Shown here one piece after another: positions 12,060-24,651 of a DNA stretch of 64,000 nt (positions are counted from its first letter, which is position 1; each line of letters opens with the position of its first letter). The notes under the pieces were generated by a model. That model ran no database searches and had not been told where the DNA came from. It saw only the letters and a program-made list of their open reading frames with translations. Position numbers and translations under genes: made by a program. The stretch is from Hydractinia symbiolongicarpus (Eukaryota > Cnidaria > Hydrozoa > Anthoathecata > Hydractiniidae). The DNA is taken from contig NC_079880.1 in the NCBI RefSeq assembly GCF_029227915.1, positions 1,180,001-1,244,000 on the forward strand, written 5' to 3'.

Positions 12060-15030
12060 GCATAGTTAAAAGCGATGAAATCTAGTAACATCAGAGAAAT
12101 ATCGCTAAATACATGTTGGTACGAATATGTGACCCAACCATTGTAACTCAAACGAACTGACACTGTTAGAAAGTCAGTGAAATGTAGCATTTGAAACTGT
12201 CTCTATTTCTTCAGCGCACGCTAACGGCTAGGATTCCTCCAACAGTTAAAAAGTGACTTTTTCATCTTAATTTTCAAATGAAGCGCTACCACATCGCCCA
12301 TTGTAATCGCTGAGTTGCGGCAATCATGTCAAATTAAGAAGAATGTTATTTGTTGGAGTCCAATTGTCTCACTTATAACATTTTTTAACGTCACAGTCCA
12401 AAATCAGTTCAATTATGTGCCACAATCAGTCGTTTCACTGGTAAAAGCGATGCAACCTAGTAATATGAGAAAAATATCGCTAAATACATGATGGTACGAA
12501 TATGTGACGCAACCGTTGTAACTGAAGCGAATTGATACCCTTAGAAAGTCAATGAAATGTAGTTTTTGAATCTGTCTCTATTTTTTCTGCGCGTCCTAAC
12601 GCCTACGATTGGTCCCACAGCATAAAATGACTTACTTGTCTACATTTTGAATAAAGCGCTACCCCAGCGCCCAGTGTAATCGCTGAGTTCTGGCAATCAT
12701 GTCAAATTAAGAAGAATGTTATTTCTTGGAGTCCAATTGTCTCACTTATCAATTTATAAGGTCATAGTCCAAAATCAGTTCAATTAAGTCCCACAGTCAA
12801 TCGTTTCACTTTTAAAAGCGATACAACTTAGTAATATCGGAAAAAATCCCTAAATACATGTTGGTACGAATGTGTGACGCAACTGTTGTAGTTGAAACGG
12901 ACTGACACCGTTAGAAAGTCAATAAAATGTAGTATTTGAAACTGTCTTGATTTCTTCAGCGCGCGCTAAGGGCTAGGATTGGTCCCACAGTAAAAATGAC
13001 TTATTTATCTAAATTTTTAAATGAAGCGCTACCACAGCGCCCAGTGTAATCGCTGAGTTCCGGCAATCATGCCAAATTAAAAAGAATGTTATTTCTTGGA
13101 GTCCAATGGTCTCATTCATCACATTTCTCAGGTCACAGTCCAAAGTTAGTTCAATTAAGTCCCACAGTCAATCGTTGCATAGTTAAAAGCGATGAAATCT
13201 AGTAACATCAGAGAAATATCGCTAAATACATGTTGGTACGAATATGTGACCCAACCATTGTAACTCAAACGGACTGACACTGTTAGAAAGTCAGTGAAAT
13301 GTAGCATTTGAAACTGTCTCTATTTCTTCAGCGCACGCTAACGGCTAGGATTCCTCCAACAGTTAAAAAGTGACTTTTTCATCTTAATTTTCAAATGAAG
13401 CGCTACCACATCGCCCATTGTAATTGCTGAGTTGCGGCAATCATGTCAAATTAAGAAGAATGTTATTTGTTGGAGTCCAATTGTCTCACTTATAACATTT
13501 TTTAACGTCACAGTCCAAAATCAGTTCAATTATGTGCCACAATCAATCGTTTCACTGGTAAAAGCGATGCAACCTAGTAATATGAGAAAAATATCGCTAA
13601 ATACATGATGGTACGAATATGTGACGCAACCGTTTTAACTGAAGCGAATTGATACCCTTAGAAAGTCAATGAAATGTAGTTTTTGAATCTGTCTCTATTT
13701 CTTCTGCGCGTCCTAACGCCTACGATTGGTCCCACAGCACAAAATGACTTACTTGTCTACATTTTGAATAAAGCGCTACCCCAGCGCCCAGTGTAATCGC
13801 TGAGTTCTGGCAATCATGTCAAATTAAGAAGAATGTTATTTCTTGGAGTCCAATTGTCTCACTTATCACATTTATAAGGTCATAGTCCAAAATCAGTTCA
13901 ATTAAGTCCCACAGTCAATCGTTTTACTGTTAAAAGCGATACAACTTAGTAATCTCGGAAAAAATCCCTAAATACATGTTGATACGAATGTGTGACGCAA
14001 CTGTTGTAGTTGAAACGGACTGACACCGTTAGAAAGTCAATAAAATGTAGTATTTGAAACTGTCTTGATTTCTTCACCGCGCGCTAAGGGCTAGGATTGG
14101 TCCCACAGTAAAAATGACTTATTTATCTAAATTTTTAAATGAAGCGCTACCACAGCGCCCAGTGTAATCGCTGAGTTCCGGCAATCATGTCAAATTAAGA
14201 AGAATGTTATTTCTTGGAGTCCAATGGTCTCATTTATCACATTTATCAGGTCACAGTCCAAAGTTAGTTCAATTAAGTCCCACAGTCAATCGTTGCATAG
14301 TTAAAAGCGATGAAATCTAGTAACATCAGAGAAATATCGCTAAATACATGTTGGTACGAATATGTGACCCAACCATTGTAACTCAAACGGACTGACACTG
14401 TTAGAAAGTCAGTGAAATGTAGCATTTGAAACTGTCTCTATTTCTTCAGCGCACGCTAACGGCTAGGATTCCTCCAACAGTTAAAAAGTGACTTTTTCAT
14501 CTTAATTTTCAAATGAAGCGCTACCACATCGCCCATTGTAATTGCTGAGTTGCGGCAATCATGTCAAATTAAGAAGAATGTTATTTGTTGGAGTCCAATT
14601 GTCTCACTTATAACATTTTTTAACGTCACAGTCCAAAATCAGTTCAATTATGTGCCACAATCAATCGTTTCACTGGTAAAAGCGATGCAACCTAGTAATA
14701 TGAGAAAAATATCGCTAAATACATGATGGTACGAATATGTGACGCAACCGTTTTAACTGAAACGAATTGATACCCTTAGAAAGTCAATGAAATGTAGTTT
14801 TTGTATCTGTCTCTATTTCTTCTGCGTGTCCTAACGCCTACGATTGGTCCCACAGCACAAAATGACTTACTTGTCTACATTTTGAATAAAGCGCTACCCC
14901 AGCGCCCAGTGTAATTGCTGAGTTCTGGCAATCATGTCAAATTAAGAAGAATGTTATTTCTTGGAGTCCAATTGTCTCACTTATCACATTTATAAGGTCA
15001 TAGTCCAAAATCAGTTCAATTAAGTCCCAC
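12060..15030. repeat. Trimer higher-order repeat, 1,117 bp, ~2.6 copies
   Basis: The marker TCG(TT)GCATAGTTAAAAGCG recurs at 12,060, 13,177 and 14,294, exactly 1,117 apart. The three monomer types in each unit start with TTCCTCCAAC (12,234, 13,351, 14,469), a CTACGATTGGTCCC type (12,609, 13,726, 14,844) and a CTAGGATTGGTCCC type (12,979, 14,097). The third unit loses similarity near 15,030, where its last monomer passes into the next repeat domain. The first unit lacks 7 bases (AATCGTT) just before 12,060. Confidence 0.9.
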
Positions 15031-15214
15031 AGTCTATCGTTTTACTGTTAAAAGCGATACAACTTAGTAATCTCGGAAAAAATCACTAAATACATGTTGG
15101 TAGGAATATGTGACGCAACTGTTGTAGTTGAAACGGACTGATACCGTTAGAAAGTCAATAAAATGTAGTATTTGAAACTGTCTCTATTTCTTCAGCGCGC
15201 GATAAGGGCTAGGA

Positions 15215-15384
15215 TTGGTCCCACAGTAAAAATTGACTTATTTATCTAAGTTTTTAAATGAAGCGCTACCACAGCGCCCAGTATTATCGCTGAGTGTTGT
15301 TAATCATGTCAAATTAAGAAGAATGTTATTTCTTGGAAACCAATTGTCTCACTTATAACATTTATAAGGTCACAGTCCAAAGGA
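15215..15384. repeat. Half-length monomer, 170 bp
   Basis: Same CCAAA/GGATTGG junction as at 2,956; part of the 1,659-bp unit. Confidence 0.92.
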
Positions 15385-16873
15385 TTGGTCCCAAAGTAAA
15401 AATGACTTATTTATCTAAATTTTTAAATGAAGCGCTACCACAGCGCCCAGTGTAATCGCTGAGTTCCGGAAATCACGTCAAATTAAGAAGAATGTTATTT
15501 CTTGGAGCCCAATTGTCTCACTTATCACATTTATAAGGTCATAGTCCAAAATCAGTTCAATTAAGTCCCACAATCAATCGTTTCACTTTTAAAAGCGATA
15601 CAACTTAGTAATATCGGAAAAAATCCCTAAATACATGTTGGTACGAATGTGTGACGCAACTGTTGTAGTTGAAACGGACTGACACCGTTAGAAAGTCAAT
15701 AAAATTTAGTATTTGAAACTGTCTTGATTTCTTCAGCGCGCGCTAAGGGCTAGGATTGGTCCCACAGTAAAAATTGACTTATTTATCTAAAATTTTAAAT
15801 GAAGCGCTACCACAGCGCCCAGTATAATCGCTGAGTTTCGGCAATCATGTCAAACTAAGAAGAATGTTATTTCTTGGAATCCAATTGTCTCACTTATAAC
15901 ATTTATAAGGTCACAGTCCAAAATCAGTTCAATTAAGTGCCACAGTCAATCGTTTCACTGTTAAATGCAATGCAGCCTAGTAATGTGAGAAAAATATCGC
16001 TAAATACATGTTGGCACGAATATGTGACGCAACCGTTGTAACTGAAGCGGATTAATACCGTTAGAAAGTCAATGAAATATAGTTTTTGAACCTGTCACAA
16101 TTTCTTCACCGCGCAATAACGGCTAGGATTGGTCCCACAGTAAAAATGACTTATTAATCTAAATTTTTAAATGAAGCGCTACCACAGCGCCCAGTGTAAT
16201 CGCTGAGTTCCGGCAATCATGTCAAATTAAGAAGAATGTTATTTCTTGGAGTCCAATGGTCTCATTTATCACATTTATCAGGTCACAGTCCAAAGTTAGT
16301 TCAATTAAGTCCCACAGTCAATCGTTGCATAGTTAAAAGCGATGAAATCTAGTAACATCAGAGAAATATCGCTAAATACATGTTGGTACAAATATGTGAC
16401 CCAACCATTGTAACTCAAACGGACTGACACTGTTAGAAAGTCAGTGAAATGTAGCATTTGAAACTGTCTCTATTTCTTCAGCGCACGCTAACGGCTAGGA
16501 TTCCTCCAACAGTTAAAAAGTGACTTTTTCATCTTAATTTTCAAATGAAGCGCTACCACATCGCCCATTGTAATCGCTGAGTTGCGGCAATCATGTCAAA
16601 CTAAGAAGAATGTTATTTCTTGGAGTCCAATTGTCTCACTTATCACATTTATAAGGTCATAGTCCAAAATCAGTTCAATTAAGTCCCACAGTCTATCGTT
16701 TCACTGTTAAAAGCGATACAACTTAGTAATCTCGGAAAAAATCACTAAATACATGTTGGTGCGAATATGTGACGCAACTGTTGTAGTTGAAACGGACTGA
16801 TACCGTTAGAAAGTCAATAAAATGTAGTATGTGAAACTGTCTCTATTTTTTCAGCGCGCTCTAAGGGCTAGGA

Positions 16874-17043
16874 TTGGTCCCACAGTAAAAATTGACTTAT
16901 TTATCTAAATTTTTAAATGAAGCGCTACCACAGCGCCCAGTATTATCGCTGAGTGTCGTTAATCATGTCAAATTAAGAAGAATGTTATTTCTTGGAAACC
17001 AATTGTCTCACTTATAACATTTATAAGGTCACAGTCCAAAGGA
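16874..17043. repeat. Half-length monomer, 170 bp
   Basis: Same junction; second copy within the 1,659-bp repeat. Confidence 0.92.
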
Positions 17044-18532
17044 TTGGTCCCAAAGTAAAAATGACTTATTTATCTAAATTTTTAAATGAAGCGCTACCAC
17101 AGCGCCCAGTGTAATCGCTGAGTTCCGGCAATCACGTCAAATTAAGAAGAATGTTATTTCTTGGAGCCCAATTGTCTCACTTATCACATTTATAAGGTCA
17201 TAGTCCAAAATCAGTTCAATTAAGTCCCACAGTCAATCGTTTCACTTTTAAAAGCGATACAACTTAGTAATATCGGAAAAAATCCCTAAATACATGTTGG
17301 TACGAATGTGTGACGCAACTGTTGTAGTTGAAACGGACTGACACCGTTAGAAAGTCAATAAAATGTAGTATTTGAAACTGTCTTGATTTCTTCAGCGCGC
17401 GCTAAGGGCTAGGATTGGTCCCACAGTAAAAATGACTTATTTATCAAAATTTTTAAATGAAGCGCTACCACAGCATCCAGTGTAATCGCTAAGTTTCGGC
17501 AATCATGTCAAACTAAGAAGAATGTTATTTCTTAGAGTCCAATTGTCTCACTTATAACATTTTTTAACGTCACAGTCCAAAATCAGTTCAATTATGTGCC
17601 ACAATCAATCGTTTCACTGGTAAAAGCGATGCAACCTAGTAATATGAGAAAAATATCGCTAAATACATGATGGCACAAATATGTGACGCAACCGTTGTAA
17701 CTGAAGCGGATTAATACCGTTAGAAAGTCAATGAAATATAGTTTTTGAACCTGTCACAATTTCTTCACCGCGCAATAACGGCTAGGATTGGTCCCACAGT
17801 AAAAATGACTTATTAATCTAAATTTTTAAATGAAGCGCTACCACAGCGCCCAGTGTAATCGCTGAGTTCCGGCAATCATGTCAAATTAAGAAGAATGTTA
17901 TTTCTTGGAGTCCAATGGTCTCATTTATCACATTTATCAGGTCACAGTTCAAAGTTAGTTCAATTAAGTCCCACAGTCAATCGTTGCATAGTTAAAAGCG
18001 ATGAAATCTAGTAACATCAGAGAAATATCGCTAAATACATGTTGGTACAAATATGTGACCCAACCATTGTAACTCAAACGGACTGACACTGTTAGAAAGT
18101 CAGTGAAATGTAGCATTTGAAACTGTCTCTATTTCTTCAGCGCACGCTAACGGCTAGGATTCCTCAAACAGTTAAAAAGTGACTTTTTCATCTTAATTTT
18201 CAAATGAAGCGCTACCACATCGCCCATTGTAATCGCTGAGTTGCGGCAATCATGTCAAACTAAGAAGAATGTTATTTCTTGGAGTCCAATTGTCTCACTT
18301 ATCACATTTATAAGGTCATAGTCCAAAATCAGTTCAATTAAGTCCCACAGTCTATCGTTTCACTGTTAAAAGCGATACAACTTAGTAATCTCGGAAAAAA
18401 TCACTAAATACATGTTGGTGGGAATATGTGACGCAACTGTTGTAGTTGAAACGGACTGATACCGTTAGAAAGTCAATAAAATGTAGTATGTGAAACTGTC
18501 TCTATTTTTTCAGCGCGCTCTAAGGGCTAGGA

Positions 18533-18700
18533 TTGGTCCCACAGTAAAAATTGACTTATTTATCTAAATTTTTAAATGAAGCGCTACCACAGCGCCCAGT
18601 ATTATCGCTGAGTGTCGTTAATCATGTCTAATTAAGAAGAATGTTATTTCTTGGAAACCAATTGTCTCACTTATAACATTTAAGGTCACAGTCCAAAGGA
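18533..18700. repeat. Half-length monomer, 168 bp
   Basis: Same junction; two more bases lost in CATTTAAGG (others CATTTATAAGG). Confidence 0.92.
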
Positions 18701-19269
18701 TTGGTCCCAAAGTAAAAATGACTTATTTATCTAAATTTTTAAATGAAGCGCTACCACAGCGCCCAGTGTAATCGCTGAGTTCCGGCAATCACGTCAAATT
18801 AAGAAGAATGTTATTTCTTGGAGCCCAATTGTCTCACTTATCACATTTATAAGGTCATAGTCCAAAATCAGTTCAATTAAGTCCCACAGTCAATCGTTTT
18901 ACTTTTAAAAGCGATACAACTTAGTAATATCGGAAAAAATCCCTAAATACATGTTGGTACGAATGTGTGACGCAACTGTTGTAGTTGAAACGGACTGACA
19001 CCGTTAGAAAGTCAATAAAATGTAGTATTTGAAACTGTCTTGATTTCTTCAGCGCGCGCTAAGGGCTAGGATTGGTCCCACAGTAAAAATGACTTATTTA
19101 TCTGAATTTTTAAATGAAGCGCTACCACAGCATCCAGTGTAATCGCTAAGTTCCGGCAATCATGTCAAATTAAGAAGAATGTTATTTCTTGGAGTCCAAT
19201 GGTCTCATTTATCACATTTATCAGGTCACAGTCCAAAGTTAGTTCAATTAAGTCCCACAGTCAATCGTT

Positions 19270-20763
19270 GCATAGTTAAAAGCGATGAAATCTAGTAACA
19301 TCAGAGAAATATCGCTAAATACATGTTGGTACGAATATGTGACCCAACCATTGTAACTCAAACGGACTGACACTGTTAGAAAGTCAGTGAAATGTAGCAT
19401 TTGAAACTGTCTCTATTTCTTCAGCGCACGCTAACGGCTAGGATTCCTCCAACAGTTAAAAAGTGACTTTTTCATCTTAATTTTCAAATGAAGCGCTACC
19501 ACATCGCCCATTGTAATCGCTGAGTTGCGGCAATCATGTCAAATTAAGAGGAATGTTATTTGTTGGAGTCCAATTGTCTCACTTATAACATTTTTTAACG
19601 TCACAGTCCAAAATCAGTTCAATTATGTGCCACAATCAATCGTTTCACTGGTAAAAGCGATGCAACCTAGTAATATGAGAAAAATATCGCTAAATACATG
19701 ATGGTACGAATATGTGACGCAACCGTTGTAACTGAAGCGAATTGATACCTTTAGAAAGTCAATGAAATGTAGTTTTTGAATCTCTCTCTATTTCTTCTGC
19801 GCGTCCTAACGCCTACGATTGGTCCCACAGCACAAAATGACTCACTTGTCTACATTTTGAATAAAGCGCTACCCCAGCGCCCAGTGTAATCGCTGAGTTC
19901 TGGCAATCATGTCAAATTAAGAAGAATGTTATTTCTTGGAGTCCAATTGTCTCACTTATCACATTTATCAGGTCACAGTCCAAAGTTAGTTCAATTAAGT
20001 CCCACAGTCAATCGTTGCATAGTTAAAAGCGATGAAATCTAGTAACATCAGAGAAATATCGCTAAATACATGTTGGTACGAATATGTGACCCAACCATTG
20101 TAACTCAAACGGACTGACACTGTTAGAAAGTCAGTGAAATGTAGCATTTGAAACTGTCTCTATTTCTTCAGCGCACGCTAACGGCTAGGATTCCTCCAAC
20201 AGTTAAAAAGTGACTTTTTCATCTTAATTTTCAAATGAAGCGCTACCACATCGCCCATTGTAATCGCTGAGTTGCGGCAATCATGTCAAATTAAGAGGAA
20301 TGTTATTTGTTGGAGTCCAATTGTCTCACTTATAACATTTTTTAACGTCACAGTCCAAAATCAGTTCAATTATGTGCCACAATCAATCGTTTCACTGGTA
20401 AAAGCGATGCAACCTAGTAATATGAGAAAAATATCGCTAAATACATGATGGTACGAATATGTGACGCAACCGTTGTAACTGAAGCGAATTGATACCTTTA
20501 GAAAGTCAATGAAATGTAGTTTTTGAATCTCTCTCTATTTCTTCTGCGCGTCCTAACGCCTACGATTGGTCCCACAGCACAAAATGACTCACTTGTCTAC
20601 ATTTTGAATAAAGCGCTACCCCAGCGCCCAGTGTAATCGCTGAGTTCTGGCAATCATGTCAAATTAAGAAGAATGTTATTTCTTGGAGTCCAATTGTCTC
20701 ACTTATCACATTTATAAGGTCATAGTCCAAAATCAGTTCAATTAAGTCCCACAGTCTATCGTT
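19270..20763. repeat. Dimer duplication, 747 bp, two copies
   Basis: The GCATAG marker lies at 19,270 and 20,017. Anchors 19,444/19,819 recur as 20,191/20,566. Both copies share private changes: GAGGAATGTTATTTGTTGG, a TTGAATCTCTCTC variant and ACTCACTTGTCTAC. The two copies look nearly identical. Confidence 0.88.
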
Positions 20764-23165
20764 TCACTGTTAAAAGCGATACAACTTAGTAATCTCGGAA
20801 AAAATCACTAAATACATGTTGGTACGAATATGTGACGCAACTGTTGTAGTTGAAACGGACTGATACCGTTAGAAAGTCAATAAAATGTAGTATTTGAAAC
20901 TGTCGCTATTTCTTCAGCGCGCGCTAAGGGCTAGGATTGGTCCCACAGTAAAAATTGACTTATTTATCTAAGTTTTTAAATGAAGCGCTACCACAGCGCC
21001 CAGTATTATCGCTGAGTGTTGTTAATCATGTCAAATTAAGAAGAATGTTATTTCTTGGAAACCAATTGTCTCACTTATAACATTTATAAGGTCACAGTCC
21101 AAAGGATTGGTCCCAAAGTAAAAATGACTTATTTATCTAAATTTTTAAATGAAGCGCTACCACAGCGCCCAGTGTAATCGCTGAGTTCCGGCAATCACGT
21201 CAAATTAAGAAGAATGTTATTTCTTGGAGCCCAATTGTCTCACTTATCACATTTATAAGGTCATAGTCCAAAATCAGTTCAATTAAGTACCAAAGTCAAT
21301 CGTTCCACTGTTGAAAGCGATACAACTTAGTAATATCGGAAAAAATCCCTAAATACATGTTGGTACGAATGTGTGACGCAACTGTTGTAGTTGAAACGGA
21401 CTGATACCGTTAGAAAGTCAATAAAATGTAGTTTTTGAAACTGTCTTGATTTCTTCAGCGCGAGCTAAGGGCTAGGATTGGTCCCACAGTAAAAATTGAC
21501 TTATTTATCTAAATTTTTAAATGAAGCGCTACCACAGCGCCCAGTATAATCGCTGAGTTTCGGCAATCATGTCAAACTAAGAAGAATGTTATTTCTTGAA
21601 ATCCAATTGTCTCACTTATAACATTTATAATGTCAAAGTCCAAAATCAGTTCAAATAAGTGCCACAATCAATCGTTTTACTGGTAAAAGCGATGCAACCT
21701 AGTAATATGAGAAAAATATCGCTAAATACATGTTGGTACGAATATGTGACACAACCGTTGTAACTGAAGCTGATTGATACCCTTAGAAAGTCAATGAAAT
21801 GTAGTTTTTGAATCTGTCTCTATTTCTTCTGCGCGTCCTAACGCCTACGATTGGTCCCACAGCACAAAATGACTTACTTGTCTACATTTTTAAATAAAGC
21901 GCTACCCCAGCGCCCAGTGTAATCGCTGAGTTCCAGCAATCATGTCAAATTAAGAAGAATATTAATTCTTGTAGTCCAATTGTCTCACTTATCACATTTA
22001 TAAGGTCATAGTCCAAAATCAGTTCAATTAAGTCCCACAATCTATCGTTTCACTGTTAAAAGCAATACAACTTAGTAATCTCGGAAAAAATCACTAAATA
22101 CATATTGGTACGAATATGTGACGCAACTGTTGCAGTTGAAACGGACTGATACCGTTAGAAAGTCAATAAAATGTAGTATTTGAAACTGTCTCTATTTCTT
22201 CAGCGCGCGCTAAGGGTTAGGATTGGTCCCACAGTAAAAATTGACTTACTTATCTACATTTTTAAATGAAGCGCTACCACAGCGCCCAGTATTATCGCTG
22301 AGTGTCGGCAATCATGTCAAATTAAGAAGAATGTTATTTCTTGGAATCCAATTGTCTCACTTATAACATTTATAAGGTCACAGTCCAAAATCAGTTCAAT
22401 TAAGTGCCACAGTCAATTGTTTCACTGTTAAATGCGATGCAACCTAGTAATGTGAGAAAAATATCGCTAAATACATGTTGGTACGAACATGTGACGCAAC
22501 CGTTGTAACTGAAACGGATTAATACCGTTAGAAAGTCAATGAAATATAGTTTTTGAAACTGTCGCAATTTCTTCACCGCGCGATAACTGCTAGGATTGGT
22601 CCCACAGTAAAAATGACTTATTTATCTAAATTTTTAAATGAAGCGCTACCAAAGCGCCCATTGTAATCGCTGAGTTCCGGCAATCACGTCAAATTAAGAA
22701 GAATGTTATTTCTTGGAGTCCAATGGTCTCATTTATCACATTTATCAGGTCACAGTCCAAAGTTAGTTCAATTAAGTGCCACAGTCAATCGTTTCACTGT
22801 TAAAAGCGATGCAACCTAGTAATAACAGATAAATATCGCTAAATACATGTTGGTAGGAATATGTGACGCAACCGTTGTAACTGAAGCGGATTGATACCGT
22901 CACAAAGTCAATGAAATGTAGTTCTTAAAAGTGTCGCTATTTCTTCGGCGCGCGATAACGGCTAGGATTGGTCCCACAGTAAAAATGACTTATTTATCTA
23001 CATTTTTAAATGAAGTGCTACCACAGCGCCCAGTGTAATCGCTGAGTTCCGGCAATCACGTCAAATAAAGAAGAATGTTATTTCTTGGAGTCCAATTGTC
23101 TCATTTCCCACATTTATCAGGTCACAGTCCAAAGTTAGTTCAATTAAGTCCCACAGTCAATCGTT
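20764..23165. repeat. Monomers without clear local higher-order order
   Basis: Anchors lie at 20,937, 21,107 (after a half unit), 21,478, 21,851, 22,223, 22,596 and 22,968. The monomers resemble types found elsewhere (for example 21,851 resembles 179 and 24,830; 22,968 resembles 1,669), but I could not find a tandem higher-order period inside this stretch. No gene is visible. Confidence 0.75.
20937..21106. repeat. Half-length monomer, 170 bp
   Basis: Same junction; follows the 747-bp dimers. Confidence 0.92.
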
Positions 23166-24651
23166 GCATAGTTAAAAGCGATGAAATCTAGTAACATCAG
23201 AAAAATATCGCTAAATACATGTTGGTACGAATATGTGACCCAACCATTGTAACTCAAACGGACTGACACTGTTAGAAAGTCAGTGAAATGTAGCATTTGA
23301 AACTGTCTCTATTTCTTCAGCGCGCGCTAACGGCTAGGATTCCTTCAACAGTTAAAAAGTGACTTTTTCATCTTAATTTTCAAATGAAGCGCTACCACAT
23401 CGCCCATTGCAATCGCTGAGTTGCGGCAATCGTGTCAAATTAAAAAGAATGTTATTTCTTGCACCCCAATTGTGTCACCTTTACATTTATCAGGTCACAG
23501 CCCAAAATCAGTTCAATTAAGTCCCACAGTCAATCGTTTCACTGTTAAAAGTGATACAACCTAGTAATACCGGAAAGATATCACCAAATACATGTTGGTA
23601 CAAATATGTGACTCACCTGTTGTAACACAAACGGATTTATACTGCTAGAAAGTCAATGAAATTTAGTTTTTGAATCTGTTGCTATTTCTTCAGCGCGCGA
23701 TAACGGCTACGATTGCTCCAAAAGCACAAAATGACTAATTTGTCTACATTTTTGAATAAATCGCTACCCAGAGCCCAGTGTAATCGCTGAGTTCCGGCAA
23801 TCATGTCAAATTAAGTAGAATGTTAATTCTTGGAGTCCAATTGTCTCACTTATAACATTTATCAGGTCACAGTCCAAAGTTAGTTCAATTAAGTGCCACA
23901 GTCAATCGTTTCACTGTTAAAAGCGATGAAATCTAGTAACATCAGAAAAATATCGCTAAATACATGTTGGTACGAATATGTGACCCAACCATTGTAACTC
24001 AAACGGACTGACACTGTTAGAAAGTCAGTGAAATGTAGCATTTGAAACTGTCTCTATTTCTTCAGCGCACGCTAACGGCTAGGATTCCTCCAACAGTTAA
24101 AAAGTGACTTTTTCATTTTAATTTTCAAATGAAGCGCTACCACATCGCCCATTGCAATCGCTGAGTTGCGGAAATCGTGTCAAATTAAAAGGAATGTTAT
24201 TTCTTGCACCCCAATTGTGTCACCTTTACATTTATCAGGTCACAGCCCAAAATCAGTTCAATTAAGTCCCACAGTCAATCGTTTCACTGTTAAAAGTGAT
24301 ACAACCTAGTAATACCGGAAAGATATCACCAAATACATGTTGGTACGAATATGTGACTCACCTGTTGTAACACAAACAGATTTATACTGTTAGAAAGTCA
24401 ATGAAATTTAGTTTTTGAATCTGTTGCTATTTCTTCAGCGCGCGATAACGGCTACGATTGCTCCAACAGCACAAAATGACTAAATTGTCTACATTTTTGA
24501 ATAAATCGCTACCCAGAGCCCAGTGTAATCGCTGAGTTCCGGCAATCATGTTAAATTAAGTAGAATGTTATTTCTTGGAGTCCAATTGTCTCACTTATAA
24601 CATTTATAACGTCACAGTCCAAAATCAGTTCAATTATGTGCCACAATCAAT
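23166..24651. repeat. Dimer duplication, 745 bp
   Basis: Anchors 23,340 and 23,713 recur at 24,085 and 24,458, a step of 745. Both units share the private GATTGCTCCAA anchor, TCGCTACCCAGAGCCC with one C missing, and CTTGCACCCCAATTGTG. The left part of the second copy (before about 23,925) differs, so the exchange boundary lies within the monomer. Confidence 0.85.

Larger units (their letters stand above)
15030..19160. repeat. 1,659-bp higher-order repeat carrying a half monomer
   Basis: Anchors 15,215, 15,385, 15,756, 16,129 and 16,501 recur at +1,659 (16,874, 17,044, 17,415, 17,788, 18,160) and largely again at +1,657 to +1,659 (18,533, 18,701, 19,072). Each unit is four full monomers plus one 170-bp half monomer. 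The third copy ends near 19,160, where it joins a trimer-type monomer. Confidence 0.9.
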
